DNA from: an uncultured Bacilli bacterium
Lineage (GTDB): Bacteria; Bacillota_I; Bacilli_A; RF39; UBA660
Direction: 5' to 3'
DNA: 11,785 nucleotides
Assembly (NCBI GenBank): GCA_910580135.1
Contig: CAJTXC010000040.1
Location: 1 to 11,785, forward strand
The notes beneath the pieces are model-generated. The model was given only the letters and a program-made list of their open reading frames with translations, did not search any database and was not told the DNA's origin. The position numbers were made by a program, and so were the translations under genes. Shown piece by piece: positions 6,625-11,785 of this stretch. Each line of letters starts with the position of its first letter. Within the stretch, counting starts at the first letter, position 1.

Positions 6625-6639
6625 GTGTACAAAATACAC
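6625..6639 (+). repeat. Operator-like inverted repeat, copy 3
   Basis: GTGTA-CAAAA-TACAC, with the same half-sites and 5-nt gap as copy 2. It sits 3 nt before the ribosome binding site AGGAGGT (6643-6649) of the oxidoreductase gene. It could act as a roadblock, as a looping partner for copies 1-2, or on a weak local promoter (TATAAA at 6609-6614, with no good -35). Confidence 0.65.
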
Positions 6640-6656
6640 TATAGGAGGTGGCATAT

Positions 6657-7526
6657 ATGAATGTTGCAATAGTAGGCCTAGGTCACGCTTTTTCAAAACA
6701 GTTTAAAGCTCTAAAAGAAACAAGCGGTATAAATAAAATTGAGTTATGTGATAAAGATCCTGTCAAGATAAAAAAATATAATTGTAAGGCTAATTATTTA
6801 TCTCTTGATTCTAACAACGTTGTGATAGCTACATCACCAAAGTATCATTTAGAAATAATTGAGAATTTATTGCGTGAGCAAAAGAAAGTAATTAGTGAGA
6901 AACCAGTAGTTATCAACTTAGAAGAACTAAATCAATTAAAAAAGGTCATTACAAAAGAAAATTATTATAATTCTTTACATTTTTCTTTTGGATTAGAGAT
7001 CGAATATTTCATAAAAAATATAAATATAAAACCAGATAAAATATATTGTTATATAAGTGATAATTATGTTAAAGATGAACATATCAAAAAAGAACAAATC
7101 GGTTTATGTGGATCTTACTTAGATGAGGTAATTAATCCTTTATCAGCGATATGTAGAATGTTTGGTTATAATATGAGATTTATTTCTAATGAAAAGAAAA
7201 AGTATCTTAATGATGAGTTTGATTATTATTCTTTATCTAATTTTGAAGTAGATGATATTTCTGTTCAGGTAGAAGTACTTTGGGATGATAAAAAAAGTAG
7301 AAAATACATTGATTTATATTATGATGAAAAAATTATTAGATTGGACAGTATGAATCAAACTGTTATAGATTTAACTGGTAATAAAGTGTTATTTAAAGCA
7401 AAAGGAGATAGGATGACTAATCACTATATTGGAGTTTTTAATGATTATTTGGAAAAAGGAAGTAATATTGACATATCGATTAAGTTACATGAAGAATTAT
7501 TAAAAGGAGTATCTGATGAAAACTAA
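6657..7526 (+). CDS. Gfo/Idh/MocA-family NAD(P)-dependent oxidoreductase, short
   Basis: Family members usually oxidise or reduce a hydroxyl of a sugar, inositol or sugar nucleotide. ATG 6657 was chosen over GTG 6648 because AGGAGGT (6643-6649) lies 7 nt before it and overlaps the GTG. The N-terminal Rossmann domain (1-120) has GLGHAF at 7-12, where the third glycine of GxGxxG is Phe12; Asp32 at the end of strand 2 favours NAD over NADP. VVIATSPKYH and SEKPVV carry the family EKP motif (81-83), including the catalytic Lys82. In the second domain GSYLDEVIN keeps Asp156, but the usual catalytic His four residues on is Asn160. The 289 residues compare with about 330 in typical members. It is the first gene of the operon and overlaps the kinase gene by 11 nt. 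The fold is secure; substrate and activity are unknown. Confidence 0.85.
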   Translation: MNVAIVGLGHAFSKQFKALKETSGINKIELCDKDPVKIKKYNCKANYLSLDSNNVVIATSPKYHLEIIENLLREQKKVISEKPVVINLEELNQLKKVITKENYYNSLHFSFGLEIEYFIKNINIKPDKIYCYISDNYVKDEHIKKEQIGLCGSYLDEVINPLSAICRMFGYNMRFISNEKKKYLNDEFDYYSLSNFEVDDISVQVEVLWDDKKSRKYIDLYYDEKIIRLDSMNQTVIDLTGNKVLFKAKGDRMTNHYIGVFNDYLEKGSNIDISIKLHEELLKGVSDEN

Positions 7527-8079
7527 ATTAATATTATTAGGAGGGGTTCCTGGAACTGGTAAAACAACCATAGCTTATAAACTTGCTTTGGAATTTAAAA
7601 TCGATAAAGTTATTAGCACTGATCTAATAAAGGCTTTTGCTAAAACTTATGATTCTGGTTTTGATAGATATATTCTTACAACAACTCATGAGGCTTATAA
7701 ACTAGAGGATTTATCAGTTATAGACGGTTATTTAAAACATTCCAAGAAAATTAATGATATGGTCTTAGAAGTATTAAATAACATAAGAGACAACGTTGTT
7801 ATAATAGAGGGTTCTACGATTAATAAAAATTTTGTTAATGAACTAGATAAAGATAAATATAGCATAATTTATTTTAATTTATGCACATCAAGAAATGACT
7901 TAATCAAAAGATATAAAATAAAAGGAACATTAAGAAAAAGTAATTGGATAGACAACATAAATAACATAGATGAGATAGCTAAATATTTATCTAAATATAA
8001 TTTAAATATTATAAATGATGATTTAGAAAAGACGATGGAAAGGATTACGAATGATGTTAAAGAAATATTATATATATAA
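7516..8079 (+). CDS. P-loop kinase, 2-phosphoglycerate-kinase/AAA_33-like
   Basis: The 187-residue soluble protein is a P-loop NTPase of the small-molecule kinase type. The Walker A motif GVPGTGKT is at 10-17. VISTDLIKAF (about 32-41) and the following TTHEAYK resemble the STDxIRE...SSYEAW pattern of 2-phosphoglycerate-kinase-like proteins, with VVIIEGS (about 94-100) as the strand after the substrate-binding region. A late segment with KGTLRKSNWI may be the lid. The true 2-phosphoglycerate kinase role belongs to cyclic 2,3-diphosphoglycerate synthesis in archaea, so the substrate here is probably something else. AAAGGAG (7503-7509) lies 6 nt before the ATG within the oxidoreductase gene, and the end overlaps the radical SAM gene by 29 nt. 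Phosphorylation of a hydroxyl on the pathway intermediate is my inference. Confidence 0.82.
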   Translation: MKTKLILLGGVPGTGKTTIAYKLALEFKIDKVISTDLIKAFAKTYDSGFDRYILTTTHEAYKLEDLSVIDGYLKHSKKINDMVLEVLNNIRDNVVIIEGSTINKNFVNELDKDKYSIIYFNLCTSRNDLIKRYKIKGTLRKSNWIDNINNIDEIAKYLSKYNLNIINDDLEKTMERITNDVKEILYI

Positions 8080-9232
8080 TAAAGGGACGTGTACAAGGGT
8101 AAAATTATATGGAATAGATGTTAGTAATTTATTTTTGATTAACGGATATGAGTTAGTGGAAGCTGAAGAGAATGCAAAATATATAATTATTAATACATGT
8201 AGTTTTTTAAAATGCAAAGAAGAATATTTTATAGATTTTATTAAAAAAGTAAATGGCGAATTAAAAAGAGGGCAAGTACTAATAATTATTGGATGTTTAC
8301 CTAGTATTGCTAAAGAAAAATTACTTAAAATTAATAAAAATATGATTTTATTTGGGAGAGATTTAGAAGAAATAAAAAAATATTTTAAATTTGATAAGGA
8401 TATTTTATCAAAAGCAACTAATGTATCTGATAAATTAGATTTTAAAAAAAGTTTACTATATAAATTTAATAAATATTTTTTACATAGTAAGCATATTGAA
8501 TACCGATTAAAAAGAGAAAAGGTATGTTATTTACAAATTTCTACTGGTTGTAAAGGAAAATGTACTTATTGTTCAGAAAAATTTACAACAAGATTAAAAA
8601 GTAGAACAATAGATGAAATAAAAGAGGCTATATATGATGGTATTAGTCGTGGATATAAGTTATTTGGGCTTAACTCTGATGATGCTTCTGCTTATGGAAA
8701 AGACATAGGAAGTTCATTAGATGAATTACTAGAAGAAATTATTAAGATAAAAGAAGATATATATTTTTCAATACCCGAGTTTAATCCAAATGGATTAACT
8801 AGGCGCGTTATGGAATGTTTGAAAGATAAAAAGTTTCTTTACATAACTGTTCCCATTCAAAGTGGTTCTCAAAGAATTCTAAATTTAATGAAACGCCCAT
8901 ATAAAATAAGTGATGTTACTAAAAAAATAAAAAAAATTAGAAAATTTAATAAAAAGCTAAAGATAAATACCCATGTTATTGTAGGATTTCCAGGTGAAAC
9001 AAAAGAAGATTTTCTAAAAACAATGGAAGTATTAAGTAGTGGTATCTTTGATCGTGTAAAAGTATTTATGTATAATGAAAGGCCAAAAACTGAAGCAATA
9101 AACTTTGATGGTAAAGTTTCTAAGGATGTTAAGTTAAAAAGAAGAGATATATTACTTAAAGTAATGAAAAAACAAAATTTAAAACGTTTTTCAATGACTA
9201 ATTTAATACTTAATAGGGAGCAATTAAAATGA
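8051..9232 (+). CDS. MiaB/RimO-like radical SAM methylthiotransferase lacking TRAM
   Basis: Enzymes of this family insert sulfur, usually as a methylthio group, into an unactivated C-H bond of tRNA (MiaB, MtaB) or ribosomal protein S12 (RimO), using two [4Fe-4S] clusters. The N-terminal methylthiotransferase domain has its three cluster cysteines: Cys14, Cys50 (IINTCSF) and Cys82 (IIIGC). The radical SAM domain has C-KGK-C-TY-C at 167-174, then SRTIDEIKEAI, a YGKD motif (216-219), the VPIQSGSQRILNLMKRPY block (267-284) and HVIVGFPGETKEDF (308-321). The 393-residue protein stops where the RNA-binding TRAM domain would start; full-length members have about 430-450. ATG 8051 follows AAAGGA by 6 nt, and the coding end overlaps the next start as ATGA. 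Without TRAM and in this operon, the target is probably not the usual tRNA base; a small molecule or peptide is possible. Confidence 0.9.
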   Translation: MMLKKYYIYNKGTCTRVKLYGIDVSNLFLINGYELVEAEENAKYIIINTCSFLKCKEEYFIDFIKKVNGELKRGQVLIIIGCLPSIAKEKLLKINKNMILFGRDLEEIKKYFKFDKDILSKATNVSDKLDFKKSLLYKFNKYFLHSKHIEYRLKREKVCYLQISTGCKGKCTYCSEKFTTRLKSRTIDEIKEAIYDGISRGYKLFGLNSDDASAYGKDIGSSLDELLEEIIKIKEDIYFSIPEFNPNGLTRRVMECLKDKKFLYITVPIQSGSQRILNLMKRPYKISDVTKKIKKIRKFNKKLKINTHVIVGFPGETKEDFLKTMEVLSSGIFDRVKVFMYNERPKTEAINFDGKVSKDVKLKRRDILLKVMKKQNLKRFSMTNLILNREQLK

Positions 9233-10092
9233 TAGAATTATTAGATTATATATTAGATAATGATGATAATTTTTGGATAGTTAATAACATGACAAATGGT
9301 GTAGCCAAAGGATACATAGTTTATAGAGTTAGTGAAGAAGGAAAAATAAATCATATAACTAAAAAGAAATATATTAAGGATAATGATAATAAAGGAATTA
9401 TAAATGTTCCAACTAAGTATAAAATGATTTTTAAACCAAGAAATTTTTATAAAACACATAAAAAAGATTTGAAGGGAATATGGAAAAATTACGTTGAAGC
9501 ATTAAATGAAATAGGTATAAATGATGATGATATTGGAATTTTTGGCTCATATCTAATTGGTTTTGATATAAAAAAAGATGTTGATTTTGTAGTTTATAAA
9601 AGAAGTAATTTAAATAAGTATTATAAAAACATAGATTACATTAAGAAAAAATGTAACGTAATTTCTATAACTAAAGAGCATATTGAGTATCAATATAATA
9701 AGCATAAAGTTAAGTTTAGTAAGGATTGTGATTTAAAAGAAATCATAAGTCGTAACTGGAGTGGAATAGAACTTAGTAATGGTGTTTTATCAACACCGAG
9801 GTTCATTGATATAAATAAAATGAGTATTCCTTTAAAAAGAGGCGAAGATAAAGTTATAAACGTAAAAGTAAAAGAGGGAATTACCTCAGCTATGTTGCCA
9901 AGGTTAGCGATTGTAGAATATAACAAAGAAGAGTATGAGATTTATTCCACTTTGTGGAAATTTCAGAGTTTTGCACATACTGGTGATGTATTAGAAGTAT
10001 TTGCAAACGTAGATGAAAAAAATAAAATTATTATTATAGATGAATCCAAATATTATATTAAATACTTACACAAATCAAGCAACATAAAATAA
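9229..10092 (+). CDS. Nucleotidyltransferase-fold protein with possible beta-rich C-terminal domain
   Basis: The 287-residue protein has a central nucleotidyltransferase (pol beta superfamily) signature: IFGS at 104-107, then Asp117 and Asp119 in DVDFVVY, fitting hG[GS]x9-13Dh[DE]h. The N-terminal part (about 1-70; GYIVYRV...INVPTKYKMIF) and the C-terminal part (about 205-280), which includes VKEG, AIVEYNKEEYEIYS, AHTGDVLEVFANVD and a final KYYIKYL strand, recall little-studied NTase proteins found in archaea and some bacteria. The C-terminal segment reads as beta strands, possibly an OB-like barrel. The start overlaps the radical SAM stop (ATGA), and AGGGAG lies 8 nt before it, so the two are translationally coupled. 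Likely roles are nucleotidyl transfer to the operon's substrate, or RNA or nucleotide binding. I cannot name the reaction. Confidence 0.7.
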   Translation: MIELLDYILDNDDNFWIVNNMTNGVAKGYIVYRVSEEGKINHITKKKYIKDNDNKGIINVPTKYKMIFKPRNFYKTHKKDLKGIWKNYVEALNEIGINDDDIGIFGSYLIGFDIKKDVDFVVYKRSNLNKYYKNIDYIKKKCNVISITKEHIEYQYNKHKVKFSKDCDLKEIISRNWSGIELSNGVLSTPRFIDINKMSIPLKRGEDKVINVKVKEGITSAMLPRLAIVEYNKEEYEIYSTLWKFQSFAHTGDVLEVFANVDEKNKIIIIDESKYYIKYLHKSSNIK

Positions 10093-10094
10093 TA

Positions 10095-10313
10095 AAAAAA
10101 TCCAGTGATAATATTGATTTAGTTCAAAGTAACATGAATATATCAACAATGGTTAATTCTTTGGTTTCAAATGGTTTTATAATTGAAAAAATATTGGAAG
10201 AAAAAACAGATACAAAACTTTATGACAAAGCATATAAAAGTAGATTCTTCCAAGAGGATAAAAACAAGTTTTGCCCAACAACAATAATATTTAAATGTAA
10301 AAAAAGAGTTTAG
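10095..10313 (+). pseudogene. 3' remnant of a class I SAM-dependent methyltransferase gene
   Basis: After the nucleotidyltransferase stop, a frame from about 10095 to TAG 10311-10313 encodes what looks like the C-terminal end of a class I methyltransferase. ISTMVNSLVSNGFIIEKILE matches the family's late helix and strand (typically with ...GFxIExxxEP), and CPTTIIFKCKK matches the final strand (RPxFLIIKAxK). The AdoMet-binding half is absent. There is an internal ATG at 10134 (59 codons), but I see no ribosome binding site for it. The frame is already closed upstream at 10059, inside the neighbouring gene. I read this as an operon gene largely removed by deletion. Alternatively it is a chance small ORF, which the two matching segments make less likely. 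Confidence 0.6.
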
Positions 10314-10345
10314 TTAATAAATTGTTTCTAAACTCTTTTTCTATT
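10301..10345 (+). terminator. Operon terminator
   Basis: A perfect 13-bp stem (10301-10313 with 10328-10340), a 14-nt loop, and T5 at the end of the right arm. It overlaps the stop of the methyltransferase remnant and closes the accessory operon. Confidence 0.82.
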
Positions 10346-10503
10346 ATTATTTAATACTTTTATATTTATGATGTCATTAGAAATTGTTAAAAGAAATATA
10401 GTATTATCATAATTAATTAAAATTTAAGAGATTTTATTTATAGAATTGACATAAATTATAGTTAATTTAAATATTGTTTTGCATAAAATATAGTGAATAA
10501 TAC
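10346..10503. other. A+T-rich spacer without a recognisable gene
   Basis: Only very short frames are present (for example 14 codons from 10368, with no ribosome binding site). A TTGACA occurs at 10446-10451 but lacks a good -10 partner. I see no repeat of tRNA sequence and no mobile-element end. Confidence 0.5.
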
Positions 10504-10533
10504 TTGATATTCATTTATTAAGTATGTTATAAT
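10504..10533 (+). promoter_or_regulatory. Promoter of the tRNA-Cys/tRNA-Gly unit
   Basis: TTGATA (10504-10509), an 18-bp spacer, and TATAAT (10528-10533) with a TGT extension at 10525-10527. The predicted start near 10540 gives a 5' leader of about 17 nt before tRNA-Cys. Confidence 0.75.
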
Positions 10534-10556
10534 TTTACTGCATTACGCAAAGTGAT

Positions 10557-10631
10557 GGGGCTATAGCCAAGTTGGTAAGGCATTGGACTGCAACTCCACG
10601 ATCGCCGGTTCAAGTCCGGCTGGCCCCTCCA
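10557..10631 (+). tRNA. tRNA-Cys (GCA)
   Basis: The cloverleaf is complete. Acceptor GGGGCTA pairs with TGGCCCC; the anticodon loop CTGCAAC carries GCA at 10590-10592; the T arm contains GGTTCAAGTCC. The discriminator base is U, as expected for tRNA-Cys, and CCA is encoded. The top pair of the anticodon stem is a T-C mismatch. The length is 75 nt with CCA. Confidence 0.96.
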
Positions 10632-10641
10632 ATTTATTAAT

Positions 10642-10716
10642 GCAGGTGTAGTACAACGGCTAGTACGTGGCCTTGCCAAGGCTGAGACGTGGGTTCGATT
10701 CCCATCACTTGCTCCA
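10642..10716 (+). tRNA. tRNA-Gly (GCC)
   Basis: Acceptor GCAGGTG pairs with CACTTGC (one G-U); the anticodon loop TTGCCAA carries GCC at 10675-10677; the T arm has GGGTTCGATTCCC. CCA is encoded after a U discriminator. It lies 10 nt after tRNA-Cys in the same transcript. Confidence 0.96.
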
Positions 10717-10727
10717 TAGTAAATAAG

Positions 10728-10751
10728 CCCTTATTTTATAAGGGTTTTTTT
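10728..10751 (+). terminator. Terminator of the tRNA unit
   Basis: CCCTTAT (10728-10734) pairs with ATAAGGG (10738-10744) around the loop TTT, followed by a T7 run. Confidence 0.88.
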
Positions 10752-10855
10752 CATGCTTTTAAAATCTTGGAATTATTAAAATTTAGAAAGACAAAACTAA
10801 AAATATTTATAGATAATTAGAAGTTGAATAAAATGATAAATGATTTATAAATCTA

Positions 10856-10864
10856 TGTTATAAT
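10856..10864 (+). promoter_or_regulatory. Extended -10 promoter of the small-protein genes
   Basis: TGT-TATAAT (10856-10864), in the same local context (TATGTTATAATTT) as the tRNA promoter. There is no convincing -35 box. The predicted start near 10871 leaves a leader of about 110 nt. Confidence 0.6.
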
Positions 10865-10925
10865 TTAATTAGATAAGATGCTAAGATACATTCTTTAGTT
10901 ATCACTAATTAAATAAAACAATGTA

Positions 10926-10971
10926 GAACTTTCCTTAGAGGATGGTTAGTATGAATTATACATTTAAATAA
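10926..10971 (+). promoter_or_regulatory. Leader hairpin and possible tiny leader ORF
   Basis: TCCT (10932-10935) pairs with AGGA (10939-10942) around TAG, with an outer AAC/GTT pairing. A six-codon frame (ATG 10951, TAA 10969-10971) has AGAGGA 8 nt upstream; an in-frame ATG at 10942 would make it nine codons. The evidence is weak. No known riboswitch is recognised. Confidence 0.2.
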
Positions 10972-10981
10972 GAGGTAATAG

Positions 10982-11383
10982 ATGAAAAAAATAATCTTAA
11001 AAAATGATGAAAAAGAATATACTTATATGTTAGATATTATTAATTCATTAGGTGGAAAAAAGATAAATTGTACTTGGTTAATAACTGATATAGAAGCATA
11101 TCCAAATAATAAAGATATAAATTCTATTATATGTGAGAAAAATTATGTTATTTTATCTAATAAAGAACTTATAAATATGTTAGAAAAAGAAAATTTTCAA
11201 TGGATATGGGCAATTTTTTCTATGATACCAGAAAAATATTCCGAAAAGGATATATTGAAATATAAGTTACCTTCAATCGAAAATGCATCCTTATATGGTG
11301 ATAATAATTTAAATATTCAACATAAATTAGCTAGTATTGAAATAGATTGCGTTGATTCAAGTTATTGTCAAATAATAAAATAA
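10982..11383 (+). CDS. Small acidic protein of unknown function, possibly immunity-type
   Basis: The 133-residue soluble protein has no signal peptide or membrane helix. AGAGG (10971-10975) lies 6 nt before ATG 10982. The N-terminus (IILKNDEKEYTYMLDIIN) suggests a strand and a helix; then come WLITDIEAYPNN, VILSNKELINMLE, WIWAIFSMIPE, ILKYKLPSIENASLYG, IQHKLASIEIDCVDSS and a final IIK. The WxWAxxS and IQHxLAxIEI blocks remind me of small Bacillus proteins that look like toxin immunity proteins, but I cannot name the family. The next gene begins 22 nt later with a strong ribosome binding site, so the two probably share a transcript. No toxin gene is visible in the window. Confidence 0.6.
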   Translation: MKKIILKNDEKEYTYMLDIINSLGGKKINCTWLITDIEAYPNNKDINSIICEKNYVILSNKELINMLEKENFQWIWAIFSMIPEKYSEKDILKYKLPSIENASLYGDNNLNIQHKLASIEIDCVDSSYCQIIK

Positions 11384-11405
11384 AATTAATATTAAGGAGG
11401 AAGTT

Positions 11406-11785
11406 ATGCTATTTTCATTAGTAAGAATTATTTTTTTTGGACTATTATTTTTAATATCTATTTATTTATTAAAAAAATCTAATATTATTAATAAAAAGAA
11501 AGCTGTTATAATATTATTTATAATATTTTTAATCCTTTCATTTATATCATGTTTATATTTAGTAGAAAATCTATTTATAACATTTAAAAGCCCTAGACAA
11601 GCTTATAATTATATACAACATAAAGAAAAAGATTTGTTAGTTTTGAATGGCAAAAGATCAAGTCTTGTAATAGGTGGATATAATAGTTCTAAAAGTTCTT
11701 TAGAATTAATTCTTAAAAAAAATGATGGGTGGAAATTAAGTAAATTTGATTTAAAACAAGTAAAACATACTTATTTAGATGGAGT
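11406..11785 (+). CDS. Two-helix membrane protein, 3' end cut by the window
   Basis: ATG 11406 follows AAGGAGG (11394-11400) by 5 nt. The 126 visible residues begin with a hydrophobic helix (about 4-22), a basic loop (KKSNIINKKK, 23-32, likely cytoplasmic) and a second helix (about 33-56). Next come ENLFITFKSPRQAYNYI and a domain that should lie outside the cell. The pattern of two helices, then F.TF.SP..A..Y and a beta-rich tail, is common among small Firmicute membrane proteins of unknown role. No stop codon occurs before the window ends, so the length is unknown. The function is not recognised. Confidence 0.7.
   Translation, partial: MLFSLVRIIFFGLLFLISIYLLKKSNIINKKKAVIILFIIFLILSFISCLYLVENLFITFKSPRQAYNYIQHKEKDLLVLNGKRSSLVIGGYNSSKSSLELILKKNDGWKLSKFDLKQVKHTYLDG

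Noticed and set aside
10368..10412. 14-codon ORF starting ATGATG
   Set aside because: It has no ribosome binding site and is very short, in an A+T-rich spacer.
10446..10474. Second promoter upstream of the tRNA genes (TTGACA at 10446)
   Set aside because: No acceptable -10 box at 16-18 bp; the 10504-10533 promoter explains the tRNA unit better.
10557..10716. tRNA genes as integration site of the neighbouring operon
   Set aside because: No integrase and no repeat of either tRNA 3' end is visible in the window, so no attachment site can be claimed.
1..11785. CRISPR array, insertion sequence or alternative genetic code
   Set aside because: No regularly spaced repeats, no transposase or terminal repeats, and TGA serves as stop while Trp is TGG.

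Overview
The window comes from a low-G+C, Gram-positive-type bacterium. The evidence is A+T-rich coding sequence, strong GGAGG-type ribosome binding sites, TTGACA/TATAAT promoters that often carry a TGn extension, and short intergenic gaps with U-tailed hairpin terminators. TGA is used as a stop (genes ending at 2478 and 9232) and Trp is written TGG, so the standard bacterial code applies; this is not a Mycoplasma-type code. An uncultured Bacilli/Erysipelotrichia-like or Acholeplasma-like Firmicute fits, but I cannot place it more precisely. Every gene I can support is on the + strand.

Left part (1-6404), mostly housekeeping. A P2B-type Ca2+ pump lacks its start because of the window edge. 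Next come a Fic-fold protein whose catalytic motif is degenerate, the queuosine enzyme QueH, and a divergent PRPP synthetase. The PRPP synthetase gene sits behind a structured leader that contains a 28-codon ORF and an intrinsic terminator. A two-gene operon follows: a membrane-anchored thioredoxin-like protein and a bacterial PH-domain protein. Packing is extreme. Three successive terminators hold the candidate -35 box of the next promoter in or at their hairpin loop.

Middle part (6405-10345), accessory. A perfect TTGACA-N17-TATAAT promoter carries an inverted repeat (GTGTA-N5-TACAC) in its spacer, with related copies 31 bp upstream and 163 bp downstream. It appears to fire into a short stretch that ends at a terminator. 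After that comes a tightly overlapping four-gene operon: a Gfo/Idh-type oxidoreductase, a 2-phosphoglycerate-kinase-like P-loop kinase, a MiaB/RimO-like radical SAM methylthiotransferase without a TRAM domain, and a nucleotidyltransferase-fold protein with a possible beta-rich C-terminal domain. The operon ends in what looks like the 3' remnant of a class I methyltransferase gene, followed by a perfect 13-bp terminator. I do not recognise the pathway. The set (oxidation, phosphorylation, sulfur insertion or methylthiolation, nucleotidyl transfer, lost methylation) suggests modification of a small molecule or RNA, and it is the best candidate here for an undescribed system.

Right part (10504-11785). 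tRNA-Cys(GCA) and tRNA-Gly(GCC) form one transcription unit with its own promoter and terminator. A small unrecognised protein gene and a two-helix membrane protein cut by the window edge follow, behind a separate extended -10 promoter.
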